Shown here: piece by piece, positions 1 to 8,123 of the stretch
Layout of the letters: each line of letters starts with the position of its first letter
Numbering within the stretch: position 1 is the stretch's first letter
NCBI GenBank assembly: GCA_947372865.1
Contig: CANBVJ010000035.1
Location: 1-34,967, forward strand
Direction of reading: 5' to 3'
Source: Comamonadaceae bacterium
Lineage (GTDB): Bacteria > Pseudomonadota > Gammaproteobacteria > Burkholderiales > Burkholderiaceae_C
Length of the DNA stretch: 34,967 nt
Notes under the pieces: model-generated
The model's input: the letters and a program-made list of their open reading frames with translations, nothing else
What the model was told of the DNA's origin: nothing
Database searches by the model: none
Program-made: the position numbers and the translations under genes

Positions 1-10
1 GCTACGCTGA

Positions 11-145
11 TATGCCGGGCATTGCAGTTGGCCACTGCGCAGCGCCAACCGGGGGCTGCACTCCCACCTGGGCAACTTGTCACTCAATACCTTCGAGCAG
101 CAATCGGCAATCAAACAACCTATCCGTAGGTGCGAAAAAACTTGA
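11..145 (+). pseudogene. possible remnant of an IS3-family transposase (OrfB C-terminus)
   Basis: The open frame between the stop at 8-10 and the stop at 143-145 reads ...RGLHSHLGNLSLNTFEQQ..., which resembles the C-terminal end of IS3-family OrfB integrases (usual pattern RRHSxLGxLSPxxFE). There is no start codon and the frame is broken just upstream, so at most this is a decayed tail; the rest of the element would lie left of the window. The stretch after the stop is degenerate and I cannot define a terminal inverted repeat. It could also be chance similarity in a short frame. Confidence 0.35.
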
Positions 146-164
146 GTAGGACATAGAGCGAAAC

Positions 165-1964
165 TTAAGCCCCCTTCTCCACCACCTCAAACCGCGAACC
201 CGCGCCCCCAGCCGCAGGCTCCAAAACCCAACTCTTGGTATGAAACCTCGCCACACCCGGCCGGTGCGCAATCGACACCAGTCCGCCGCCGCGTGCAGCC
301 AACAAATCTACCAACCTTTGGTACAGCGTGGCTTCGGTGTCGGCGTCCAGCGCGCTGGTGGCCTCGTCGGCAAACACCCATTGCGGCTGCTTCAAAAACA
401 CCCGTGCCAGCGCCAGCCGCTGCTGCTCGCCGCCTGAGAGTTTTTGGCCCCACAGGTCGGCCTGATCGAGCTTGTCGGTCAAGTCGGGCAGTAGCGCCCA
501 TTGCAGCGCGTCGTGCAGTTGGGTCTCGCTGTAGCGCATGGGCAATTCGGGGTAAGCCAGCGCGTCGCGCAACGGCCCGTTCGGAAAGTAAGGCCGTTGG
601 GGGATAAACATCGCGCTCTCGGGAAGCGCCACCGTGCCACTGGCAAAAGGCCAGATGCCGGCCAGCGCCCGAAACAGCGTGCTCTTGCCCGCGCCCGACG
701 GCCCCTGCAGCAGCACCCGTTCACCGGCGTGCGCCTGCAAGGCGGTGTGCGCCAAGAGCGCCACGCCGCTGGGCAAGGCCACATTCAAATCCTGCGTGCG
801 CAGTTCGTTGGCCGGGGCTGTCTTCAGTGTCGGGGTGGCAGATTCCAGGCTTTGCAGTGAGGCTTCAAAGTGCGTCAAGCGGTCGGTGGTGGCGCGCCAA
901 GTCGCCAGGCTGGGGTAGCTGTCCACAAACCAACTTAAGGCGCCTTGCACCTGGCCAAAGGCGCTTGAAATCTGCATCAGCTCGCCGAGCTGAATGGCGC
1001 CGCTAAAAAAGCGGGGTGCGGCCACCACAAACGGAAATACCACCGCCGCCTGGCCAAAAAAGCTGGTGAACCAGACCAGGTTTTTCTGCGCCCGGATCAG
1101 CCGCAGGTAGTTGTCCAGCACCGCGCCAAAGCGCCCGTCGAGCTGGCTGCGCTCCACGCCTTCGCCGCCATCGAGCGCAATCGACTCGCTGTATTCGCGC
1201 ACCCGGATCATGTGGTGGCGAAAGTCGGCCTCCACCCGTTGCTGCGCAAAGTTCAGCGGAATCTGCGGCCGACCAATGCGGTGCGTGAGCCAGCTGCCCG
1301 CCGCGCAGTACAGCAGCGCCATCCAGACCATAAAGCCGGGGATGTTGTATTCCTGCCCACCCGCGTTAAACGCAAAGCCGCCGGACAGGCCCCACAAAAT
1401 ACCGATAAAGCTGCCCAGCGTCACCACTGAATTGAGCAAGCCCATGCCCAAGCCCAGGGTCAAGGAGGTGAACTGGCTGATGTCTTCGGCAATGCGCTGG
1501 TCCGGGTTGTCGGGGGTGGCGTCGATGGCCGGGTCGGCGCTGCCAAAGCGGGCCAGTTCCAGCCGGTAAAAAGCCTGACCGGCCAGCCAGCGCTGCAAGG
1601 TACTGCGCGTCATCCAACTGCGCCAGCGCATTTCCAGCAATTGCGTGAGGTAAAACTTGTAAACCGCAATCACGATGAACGCAAACGCCAGGTAGCTAAA
1701 GCGCCCCAGTTGCGTCCAGAACACCGGCTGGTTTTTTTCTTGCAGCGAATCGTAAAAGAGCTTGTTCCAGTCGTTGAACAGCACCGCCATGTAAACCAAG
1801 CCCAGGTTCAGCGCCACGATGGCCGCCAGCAGCGCGCGGGCGCGCCATTTTTCTTCCGAGAAAAAGTAGGGCCAAGACAACGCCCAGACGCGGCGCACCT
1901 GGCGCTTGGCGGCGCGCCAACTGCTGGCGCCGGGCGCCGGGAAGGTTTGGGGCAGGGGGTTCAT
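165..1964 (-). CDS. SbmA/BacA-like ABC transporter, fused permease and ATPase
   Basis: A 599-residue inner-membrane ABC half-transporter. The N-terminal ~330 residues hold several hydrophobic segments of the ABC_membrane_2 (SbmA/BacA, YddA) type. The C-terminal ATPase has Walker A GPSGAGKS at about residues 418-425, the signature LSGGEQQ at about 508-514, Walker B WVFADEAT at about 526-533 and a later switch His in SIAHR. Family members work as homodimers and move peptides, bleomycin-like compounds or vitamin B12; the substrate here cannot be read from sequence. The start at 1964 leaves a short basic N-terminus before the first membrane segment. It is third in a tight minus-strand run after ilvA and the 5'-nucleotidase gene, 17 bases behind the latter, so probably co-transcribed. 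I am confident of the family, not of the substrate. Confidence 0.9.
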   Translation of the reverse strand: MNPLPQTFPAPGASSWRAAKRQVRRVWALSWPYFFSEEKWRARALLAAIVALNLGLVYMAVLFNDWNKLFYDSLQEKNQPVFWTQLGRFSYLAFAFIVIAVYKFYLTQLLEMRWRSWMTRSTLQRWLAGQAFYRLELARFGSADPAIDATPDNPDQRIAEDISQFTSLTLGLGMGLLNSVVTLGSFIGILWGLSGGFAFNAGGQEYNIPGFMVWMALLYCAAGSWLTHRIGRPQIPLNFAQQRVEADFRHHMIRVREYSESIALDGGEGVERSQLDGRFGAVLDNYLRLIRAQKNLVWFTSFFGQAAVVFPFVVAAPRFFSGAIQLGELMQISSAFGQVQGALSWFVDSYPSLATWRATTDRLTHFEASLQSLESATPTLKTAPANELRTQDLNVALPSGVALLAHTALQAHAGERVLLQGPSGAGKSTLFRALAGIWPFASGTVALPESAMFIPQRPYFPNGPLRDALAYPELPMRYSETQLHDALQWALLPDLTDKLDQADLWGQKLSGGEQQRLALARVFLKQPQWVFADEATSALDADTEATLYQRLVDLLAARGGGLVSIAHRPGVARFHTKSWVLEPAAGGAGSRFEVVEKGA

Positions 1965-1981
1965 CGTTGTCCCGTCAAGGC

Positions 1982-2875
1982 TTAGTTGCGCACACCGCTG
2001 GCCACATGGCCCGAGGGCACATGGAGTGCGGCCGATTCGATGTGGCCGGTCTGGTCATCAAAAAAGAAGTCGGGCTCAAACTCGCGTAAAAACGCGCCCT
2101 TGTCCAGCCCGCCCAAAAACATGGCTTCGTCCACCTCGATGTTCCAGTCCATCAGCGTGCGAATGGCGCGTTCGTGCGCCGGGGTGCTGCGCGCGGTGAC
2201 CAGCGCGGTGCGTATGCGCATCTCTGGTTGCGCGGCCTGCTGCAAGGCGTGCAGCGCCACCAAGAGCGGCTTGAACGGGCCGTCCGGCAAGGGCAGGGCG
2301 GCTTTGTCTGATTCGTGCTGCTGAAACGCGTTCAGGCCTTGGTCTTGGTACACGCGCTCGGCCTCGTCGCTGAACAGCACCGCGTCGCCGTCAAAGGCAA
2401 TGCGCACTTCAAACGGGTGCGCGCTGCTGGCGTGGGCCGATTGCGGGTACACCTGCGCGGCGGGCACACCCGCGTCCAGCGCGCTACGCACGTCGCTCAA
2501 ATGCGTGCTTAAAAACAGGTTGGCCTTGAGCGGCTTGAGGTAACGCCAGGGCGCCTCGCCCCGGGTAAACGTGCAGCGGATGATGGGCAGCGCGTAGTGC
2601 GCGGCCGAACGCATCACGCGCAGGCCGCTGACCGGATCGTTGCGCGACAAGATCACCACTTCCACCCGCTGCGCGGCCTCGGTGTTAAAGGCCAGCAGCT
2701 TTTTGACCAGTGAAAACGCCACTCCCGGTTTGGCCGGTACGTCCAGACGTTCAAGCTGCAGGCGCATATAGGCGCGGTCGTCGCCTTGTTCGAAGAGCTG
2801 GTTTTCCTCTTCAAAGTCAAACAGCGCGCGGCTCGAAATCGCCACCACCAGTTTGCCGTCCAGCGTTACAGCCAT
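1982..2875 (-). CDS. 5'-nucleotidase (PF06189 family)
   Basis: A 297-residue protein resembling the bacterial relatives of cytosolic 5'-nucleotidase I. The N-terminus reads VAISSRALFDFEEEN, followed by VVILSRNDP at about residues 73-81, IAFDGDAVLFSDEAE in the middle and DFFFDDQTGH near the end. These Asp-rich motifs fit the HAD-like phosphatase fold that removes phosphate from nucleoside monophosphates in the cytoplasm. The start codon lies only 6 bases after the ilvA stop, so the pair is almost certainly one transcript, and the ABC transporter follows 17 bases on. Nothing in the sequence explains why a nucleotidase should sit between ilvA and an exporter; I take this as a housekeeping arrangement. 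The full family length appears present, without breaks. Confidence 0.85.
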   Translation of the reverse strand: MAVTLDGKLVVAISSRALFDFEEENQLFEQGDDRAYMRLQLERLDVPAKPGVAFSLVKKLLAFNTEAAQRVEVVILSRNDPVSGLRVMRSAAHYALPIIRCTFTRGEAPWRYLKPLKANLFLSTHLSDVRSALDAGVPAAQVYPQSAHASSAHPFEVRIAFDGDAVLFSDEAERVYQDQGLNAFQQHESDKAALPLPDGPFKPLLVALHALQQAAQPEMRIRTALVTARSTPAHERAIRTLMDWNIEVDEAMFLGGLDKGAFLREFEPDFFFDDQTGHIESAALHVPSGHVASGVRN

Positions 2876-2881
2876 GGCGGG

Positions 2882-4552
2882 TCAGCGCTTGGCGCTCTTG
2901 GCTGGCACAGAAGCCGGGGTTTGCAGAAACAGGCGGTAGACCGGGTTGTCGGTTTCTTCCACGTACGGGTAACCCAGCGCCAGCAAAAACTGGTCAAAAG
3001 CCTTGTTGTCCGCCTTGGGCACCTGCAACCCCACCAAAATGCGGCCATAGTCCGCGCCCTGGTTGCGGTAGTGGAACAGGCTGATGTTCCAGCCTGGGCG
3101 CATCAGGCTCAAAAACTTCATCAGCGCGCCGGGCCGCTCGGGAAAGATGAAACGCAAAATCCGCTCGTCCTGCGCCAGGCCCGAATGGCCGCCCACCATG
3201 TGGCGGATGTGCTCTTTGGCCAGCTCGTCGTGCGTCAGGTCCAGGCTGGTAAAGCCGTGCTTGCCAAAGTTTTTGGCAATCTTGGCGGACTCGCCCTTGC
3301 CCTGCGTGGTCAGGCCGACAAACACATGGGCCTGCGCGGCGTCGCTCATGCGGTAGTTGAACTCGGTCACATTGCGCGGCCCACCGGGCAGTTCGCCAAT
3401 CAGCGCGCAAAAGCGCTTGAAGCTGCCGCGCTCCTCAGGAATCGTCACCGCAAACAGCGCCTCACGCTCCTCGCCCACTTCGGCGCGCTCGGCCACAAAG
3501 CGCAGGCGGTCAAAGTTCATATTGGCACCGCACAAAATGGCGGCATAGGTCTGGCCGCGCGCCTTGTGCGTGGCTGCGTATTGCTTGATGGCCGCTACCG
3601 CCAACGCGCCCGCAGGCTCCACGATCGAGCGGGTATCCACAAAAATGTCTTTGATGGCGGCGCACACCGCGTCGGTGTCCACGGTCATGAATTCATCGAC
3701 CAAGCCGCTGGCCACCCGAAAGGTTTCTTCGCCCACGAGCTTGACCGCCGTGCCGTCCGAGAACAGGCCCACATCGGGCAGCGTGACGCGCTTGTGGGCG
3801 GCCACCGACTGCATCATGGCGTCTGAATCGTTCATCTGCACGCCAATCACCTTCACCTCAGGGCGCACCGCCTTGATGTAGTTGGCCACGCCGCTGACCA
3901 GGCCGCCGCCGCCAATGGCCACAAACACCGCGTCCAGGCGGCCGGGGTGCTGGCGCAATATCTCCATCGCCACCGTGCCCTGGCCGGCAATCACGTCCGG
4001 GTCGTCAAAGGGGTGGACAAAGGTCAGGCCCTGCTTTTTCTCCAGGGTCAGCGCGTGGTTGTACGCGTCGGTATAACTGTCGCCAAACAGCACCACCTCG
4101 CCACCAAAGCCGCGCACCGCGTCAATCTTGAGCTGCGGCGTGGTCGTGGGCATCACGATCAGCGCGCGCGCGCCCAGGCGCCGGGCGCTGAGCGCCACGC
4201 CTTGGGCGTGGTTGCCGGCCGAAGCGCAAATCACGCCTTTTTTGAGCTGCGCCGCGCTCAGGTGCGCCATCTTGTTGTACGCCCCGCGCAGCTTGAAGCT
4301 GCGCACCGGCTGCTGGTCCTCGCGCTTGAGCAGCACTGTGTTGTGAATACGCTGACCCAAAATCGTGGCCTCTTCCAGCGCCGACTCTTGCGCCACGTCA
4401 TACACCTTGGCGTTCAGGATTTTGATCAGGTAGTCGGCGGGTGAAAGGGCGCTGGTTTGAGGCGCAGAGGCAACTGGGGCGGCCAAGGCGCGCTGTTTGG
4501 GCGCTGCTGCTGGGTTTTTGCGGGGGAGGGGTTTGGATTTTGCGGTGGTCAT
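2882..4552 (-). CDS. ilvA: threonine ammonia-lyase, biosynthetic
   Basis: A 556-residue PLP enzyme converting L-threonine to 2-oxobutanoate and ammonia, the first committed step of isoleucine synthesis, in the cytoplasm. The PLP lysine is in SFKLRGAYNKM (Lys87), the substrate/cofactor loop is SAGNHAQGVA (111-120) and the phosphate-binding glycine loop is GGGGL (215-219). Two ACT-like regulatory domains follow from about 360 to the end (FAVTIPEERGSF... and FIFPERPGALMKF...), as in the isoleucine-inhibited IlvA. The N-terminal ~35 residues are an Ala/Pro/Lys-rich extension not needed for the fold, so the true start could be somewhat internal. First gene of the ilvA - 5'-nucleotidase - ABC transporter run. 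It diverges from the osmC-like gene across 84 bases; a TATCAT stretch on the minus strand in that gap could be a -10 box. Confidence 0.96.
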   Translation of the reverse strand: MTTAKSKPLPRKNPAAAPKQRALAAPVASAPQTSALSPADYLIKILNAKVYDVAQESALEEATILGQRIHNTVLLKREDQQPVRSFKLRGAYNKMAHLSAAQLKKGVICASAGNHAQGVALSARRLGARALIVMPTTTPQLKIDAVRGFGGEVVLFGDSYTDAYNHALTLEKKQGLTFVHPFDDPDVIAGQGTVAMEILRQHPGRLDAVFVAIGGGGLVSGVANYIKAVRPEVKVIGVQMNDSDAMMQSVAAHKRVTLPDVGLFSDGTAVKLVGEETFRVASGLVDEFMTVDTDAVCAAIKDIFVDTRSIVEPAGALAVAAIKQYAATHKARGQTYAAILCGANMNFDRLRFVAERAEVGEEREALFAVTIPEERGSFKRFCALIGELPGGPRNVTEFNYRMSDAAQAHVFVGLTTQGKGESAKIAKNFGKHGFTSLDLTHDELAKEHIRHMVGGHSGLAQDERILRFIFPERPGALMKFLSLMRPGWNISLFHYRNQGADYGRILVGLQVPKADNKAFDQFLLALGYPYVEETDNPVYRLFLQTPASVPAKSAKR

Positions 4553-4623
4553 GGCAGAGGGTCAGAGCTAAGGCGCATGATAATCGCCACCCAGGGTCAC
4601 GCGGCAGTCGCCAGGCCCGTCGC

Positions 4624-4628
4624 AGGAG
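4624..4628 (+). promoter_or_regulatory. ribosome binding site fixing the osmC-like start
   Basis: AGGAG lies 8 bases before the ATG at 4637. The frame is open well upstream (back to 4457), but that upstream part runs over the ilvA start on the other strand and has no comparable signal. This site therefore supports the shorter 149-residue product. Confidence 0.6.
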
Positions 4629-4636
4629 TGAAAAAG

Positions 4637-5086
4637 ATGGAATGCACAGTCAGTTGGACCGGTAACAGCGGCACCCGCTCAGGCATGGGCTTTGTGGCCG
4701 AAACCGGCAGCGGCCACGCCGTGCTGATGGACGGCGCGCCCGACGCCGCCAAACCCGAAAACGGCGGCCAAAACCTGGCGCCCCGGCCCATGGAACTGGT
4801 GCTGGCCGGCACCGGCGGCTGCACCGCCTATGACGTGGTGCTTATTCTCAAACGCGGGCGCCACGCGGTGCAGGGCTGCAGCGTCAAACTCAGCTCCGAG
4901 CGCGCTGACACCGACCCCAAGGTGTTCACCAAAATCCATATGCACTTCACCGTCACCGGCAAAGGCATCCCCCCCAGCGCAGTAGAGCGCGCCATCGCCA
5001 TGAGCCACGAAAAATATTGTTCCGCCAGCATCATGCTGGGCAAGACGGCGCAGATTACGACGGGGTTTGAGGTGGTGGAGGGCTAA
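4637..5086 (+). CDS. OsmC family protein
   Basis: A 149-residue cytoplasmic protein of the OsmC/Ohr superfamily, closest in character to the YhfA-like branch. The two conserved redox cysteines are visible: Cys62 in GTGGCTAYDV and Cys128 in HEKYCSAS. In Ohr/OsmC proteins this pair reduces organic hydroperoxides; in the YhfA branch the physiological substrate is not settled, so I do not assign one. The start is chosen at 4637, where MECTVSW begins the family's first beta strand and AGGAG stands at the right distance. It is transcribed divergently from ilvA and stands alone, with 239 bases of non-coding sequence after it. Confidence 0.88.
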   Translation: MECTVSWTGNSGTRSGMGFVAETGSGHAVLMDGAPDAAKPENGGQNLAPRPMELVLAGTGGCTAYDVVLILKRGRHAVQGCSVKLSSERADTDPKVFTKIHMHFTVTGKGIPPSAVERAIAMSHEKYCSASIMLGKTAQITTGFEVVEG

Positions 5087-5252
5087 ATCCACCGCACAGG
5101 GGCAGCGTGGCGTTCGAGCGCAGCGGCAGTCCTTGATTGGGGTACTTTTCCCATTAATCCAAAAAAAGTTACTCTGTGCATTTCAGTAATCTTGCGCTGG
5201 ATCAGTACTTTTTCTGCTAGATCACTTCAAATGTTTACAGCCTCGCCAAAGG

Positions 5253-5276
5253 CGCGCAGCATGTTTTTGCTGCGCG
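5253..5276 (+). promoter_or_regulatory. perfect hairpin in the leader of the BamE-like gene
   Basis: CGCGCAGCA and TGCTGCGCG are exact inverted copies (9 bp) around the 6-base loop TGTTTT, 49 bases before the ATG at 5326. There is no T-run directly behind it, so it is not a classical terminator of the osmC-like gene. It may be a leader structure or a protein-binding site. The surrounding 5087-5325 is AT-rich compared with the flanking genes and must hold the promoter, but I could not fix -35/-10 boxes. Confidence 0.4.
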
Positions 5277-5325
5277 TCTGAGACTAATTAACCTTGTCGT
5301 TGATCTCAAATAGTTAGGAAAATAT

Positions 5326-5664
5326 ATGAATACCGTAAAAGCTACGAGTTTGTTCAAAAAGACCGTGCTCGCCCTGTCCCTGTCCGGGGCCGCGCTGATG
5401 GCACTCGCTGCCAATGGCTACACCGTCACACCCAAACAGGCAGTGACAATCAAGCCCGGCATGAGCAGCGCAGAAGTGCGGGCACTGATTGGCCGCCCGG
5501 CCCACAGCTTGAAGTTTCGCAAAGACCCCGGTCGCACTTGGATCTATGACGTGAACGAGACGAACATTCCCAACACGCACACCGTGTTTTATGTGGACTT
5601 TGGTGCGGACAACAAGGTTGTTGCCACCAGCGAGCGCCTGGAGACGGACGATATGGAGTTTTAA
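5326..5664 (+). CDS. small periplasmic BamE/SmpA-like protein
   Basis: A 112-residue protein with an N-terminal signal peptide (basic KATSLFKK, hydrophobic core to about residue 28, likely cut near ALA/AN). The mature part has the BamE/OmlA pattern: IKPGMSSAEVRALIGRPAH at about 42-60, then WIYDV and VFYVDFGADNKVV. BamE-fold domains bind partner proteins at the outer membrane, but unlike true BamE (encoded at 12456) this one has no lipobox cysteine, so it is probably soluble in the periplasm. TTAGGA ahead of the ATG is a good ribosome site. It stands alone between non-coding regions and shares a terminator with the porin on the other strand. The specific role is unknown; it may be a BamE paralogue for a particular outer-membrane client. 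Confidence 0.75.
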   Translation: MNTVKATSLFKKTVLALSLSGAALMALAANGYTVTPKQAVTIKPGMSSAEVRALIGRPAHSLKFRKDPGRTWIYDVNETNIPNTHTVFYVDFGADNKVVATSERLETDDMEF

Positions 5665-5727
5665 GGGGCTTCTAAGCCGGTTGCGGAAAGCGGATTGCCG
5701 CAGACGAAACGACCTTTTCAAAGAAGC

Positions 5728-5765
5728 AAAAAAGCCCCCAGGTATTTCTACCTGGGGGCTTTTTT
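5728..5765. terminator. bidirectional intrinsic terminator
   Basis: An 11-bp GC-rich stem (5734-5744 with 5749-5759, loop TTTC) is flanked by six A on the left and six T on the right, making a 17-bp stem and a U-tract in either direction. It can stop the BamE-like gene from the left and the porin gene (stop at 5806) from the right. Confidence 0.92.
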
Positions 5766-5805
5766 ACTTTCAAACTCTCAAGCTGGCACGAGGCCAGCGA
5801 GGAAA

Positions 5806-6894
5806 TTAGAAGTTGTAGCGAACGCCGGTGGCGAACTTGCTAGCGCTCGTAACAGTTGTATCACGTGCTGTGCTGTCAGTTTTGTTGTATCCAGCGTAGA
5901 TTGCAGTTGCTGCATTCCAGGCATAAACAACTTGCAAACCAACGGAGCTCACCTTGCTATCGGCAACGCTTGGCAGCGAACTAGTTTCAGTTGCGTACCC
6001 CAGTGCAGCAGTCATTGCCTTGCTCACTGGAACTGAAACGCCGACCGAGGAGCCAGTGTCTTTGCCCGAGCCTGCAGCAGAGCCGGACACGAAGCCAGCG
6101 GTGAAGCCGTCAGCCGTCGCTGCTTCAGCAGCAGCAAAAACGGTGGCGACGCCGAGGTTGTAGGATGCAGCCAAGATCCAAGCATTTGTATTGCTTCCAG
6201 CTGTTACGTTAGTTGCAGTGTTGTTCAAGGACGTGAGAACCTTCTCAGTAGCCAAGTTGACTGTCAATGGTCCGTTCGCGTAGTTCACGCCAAAACCGGT
6301 GTAATTGGTGGCGCTAGCACTGGAACTTGCATCACCGTTTGAGCCATACATCACAACAGCGTTAAAACCGCTCATCATAGGCGTGGTGTACTGGATTCCG
6401 TTCTTGGAAGCGCCTGAGCCATCCATGCCGTTATCACAATGTGTACCGCCGCAGAACGCACTGCCCATTGCAGAGAAACCGTTGTATTCCAAAGCGTCAT
6501 TGAATGCGCTGTCATATGGTGTCCACATTTTCCCCAACTGCACTGTTCCAAAACCACCAGTCAAACCAAAGTTAGCTTCACGGTTGAATGTTGTTGCAGC
6601 AGCGTCTTTAACGCCTACTGTATTCTTCAGTTTGGAACCTAAGCTGCCACCAGTTGCATCCAATGTAGCTTCGAATTGAAACATACCTTTGATGCCACCA
6701 GCGATTTCGGAAGAACCTTTTACGCCAATGCGGCTAGTTTCGTAGTTGCCGGATCCGAACTGCGCACCTTGGCTTGTAGTGCCGTCAGTATTGGATGACG
6801 AAACGCCGACATCAGCCTTGCCGTACAAAGTCACTTCAGCAGAAGCGGCGCCCATAGCTGCGATGGCAGCGATTGCGATGAGAGTTTTTTTCAT
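5806..6894 (-). CDS. outer-membrane general porin (first copy)
   Basis: A 362-residue Gram-negative porin of the Burkholderiales OmpC-like type. A signal peptide MKKTLIAIAAIAAMGAASA precedes EVTLYGKADVGVS, the usual first strand. Many alternating beta-strand segments follow and the protein ends in YNF, whose terminal Phe is the recognition signal for the BAM complex. Such porins form trimeric channels for small hydrophilic solutes. A pair of cysteines in FCGGTHCDNG near residue 150 is unusual for porins and could make a short disulfide loop. Base composition is clearly less GC-rich than in the housekeeping genes around. It lies 119 bases behind the second porin on the same strand and ends at the shared bidirectional terminator. 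Confidence 0.93.
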   Translation of the reverse strand: MKKTLIAIAAIAAMGAASAEVTLYGKADVGVSSSNTDGTTSQGAQFGSGNYETSRIGVKGSSEIAGGIKGMFQFEATLDATGGSLGSKLKNTVGVKDAAATTFNREANFGLTGGFGTVQLGKMWTPYDSAFNDALEYNGFSAMGSAFCGGTHCDNGMDGSGASKNGIQYTTPMMSGFNAVVMYGSNGDASSSASATNYTGFGVNYANGPLTVNLATEKVLTSLNNTATNVTAGSNTNAWILAASYNLGVATVFAAAEAATADGFTAGFVSGSAAGSGKDTGSSVGVSVPVSKAMTAALGYATETSSLPSVADSKVSSVGLQVVYAWNAATAIYAGYNKTDSTARDTTVTSASKFATGVRYNF

Positions 6895-7013
6895 TTCTTC
6901 ATTCCTAAGATAAAAAGTTAAGAAAGTAAACCAGCCCCAGACGCCTTTAAATAGGTTCCGAGGGCCGGTTTGTTCGTAGCGAACGAGGTAAACCTACCGA
7001 TCGTCAGAAAAGC

Positions 7014-8123
7014 TTAGAAGCTCTTCATCAAACGGATGCGGTATTCGGTGTCGAGTTGAGAAGGTGTTGTTCCAGCGGGACGCAGCGTTGCAGCGGTGTT
7101 ATAGGTTGACACCACGGGATTGGCAGAGTCATTTGCACCAACGTCGGTGTAGGTGATGTAGCTGGCGTTCAGCGTAGTAGTCTTGCTGAAACTGTATGTG
7201 ACGCCCAAACCTAATGAAGAGCTTGCCTTATCACCTTCACGTGTTGCGCCCAAGGCGTAAGCGGCAAATGCTCCAGTTTTAGTAAAGTCAGTGTATCCAG
7301 CTGTGCGGTCATACGCACCTTGAGCACCACGAGCCGTGTAATCCAAGCCGAATACGACGTTACCCATCGGCACAGCGAGACTTGCTACATATTGGTCAGC
7401 AGAGCCGCCAGTTTTGTTTTGGTAACCCAATCCCACCTTAGCGACTCCCGCGTCATAGGTACCAACCAAACGGGTACGCACAACGCTGTCAACTGCAGCC
7501 AATGCACCAACTGCGCCGAAAACGGTCACATTCAGGCCCGCCATCACAGGGCCGCTTGTGTATACGCCACCCAAGTCGGTAAATGTGATGCCTGTCGTAT
7601 TTCCGCGGTCCGTAGATGTGGTGTCAGCAACTGCGCTACCAAATTCACCGTAAGTGGCAGAAAGCATCACAGGGCCAACGGGCATGGAGTAAACCAATGC
7701 GTCCACCAGTGAGCACTTGTCCAAGGGAGTGTAGTTATTCGATTCATTGGCGCTGTACACAGTGCCGGTGACGACGCCCGACTGCACGCCCGCCAAGCTG
7801 CCGCATGTGCGGAACGCACCCGCTGTGAGGGCGCCAAATTTTCCTGTCAGGGTAACGGTGGCGTCGCGGTCAGCAATTGCGTTACCACGACCACGCATCG
7901 TGAAACCACCACGTGCGGTGGCTGACATACCGCCGCCCAAGTCTTCCGTGGCTGCAATGTAAATTTCACCATCCTGAATAGCAAAACCTTGCACGTGGGA
8001 ACCATTTGCAGCTTTGACTGGACTTTGCTGCCAACTAAAACCAACGTTTCCGCTGATAGTGGCTTGAGCAAACGTAGCGCCCGTAGCTGCCAATGCGGCG
8101 AGAGCGATGAGTGTTTTTTTCAT
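7014..8123 (-). CDS. outer-membrane porin (second copy)
   Basis: A 369-residue porin with signal peptide MKKTLIALAALAATGATFA and mature start QATISGNVGFSWQ. It ends in KSF, again with terminal Phe. It resembles the third porin (10827-11774) more than the first: both start QATISG, carry EDLGGGM near residue 60-70 and DAGVAKVGLGY plus VPMG in the second half. Two cysteines (FRTCGSL and LDKCSLV) could pair. GGAGA before the ATG is a suitable ribosome site. The 119 bases to the first porin contain no obvious terminator, so read-through to that gene is possible. The coding sequence is less GC-rich than the core genes nearby, which could reflect expression-driven codon use or acquisition. Confidence 0.92.
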   Translation of the reverse strand: MKKTLIALAALAATGATFAQATISGNVGFSWQQSPVKAANGSHVQGFAIQDGEIYIAATEDLGGGMSATARGGFTMRGRGNAIADRDATVTLTGKFGALTAGAFRTCGSLAGVQSGVVTGTVYSANESNNYTPLDKCSLVDALVYSMPVGPVMLSATYGEFGSAVADTTSTDRGNTTGITFTDLGGVYTSGPVMAGLNVTVFGAVGALAAVDSVVRTRLVGTYDAGVAKVGLGYQNKTGGSADQYVASLAVPMGNVVFGLDYTARGAQGAYDRTAGYTDFTKTGAFAAYALGATREGDKASSSLGLGVTYSFSKTTTLNASYITYTDVGANDSANPVVSTYNTAATLRPAGTTPSQLDTEYRIRLMKSF

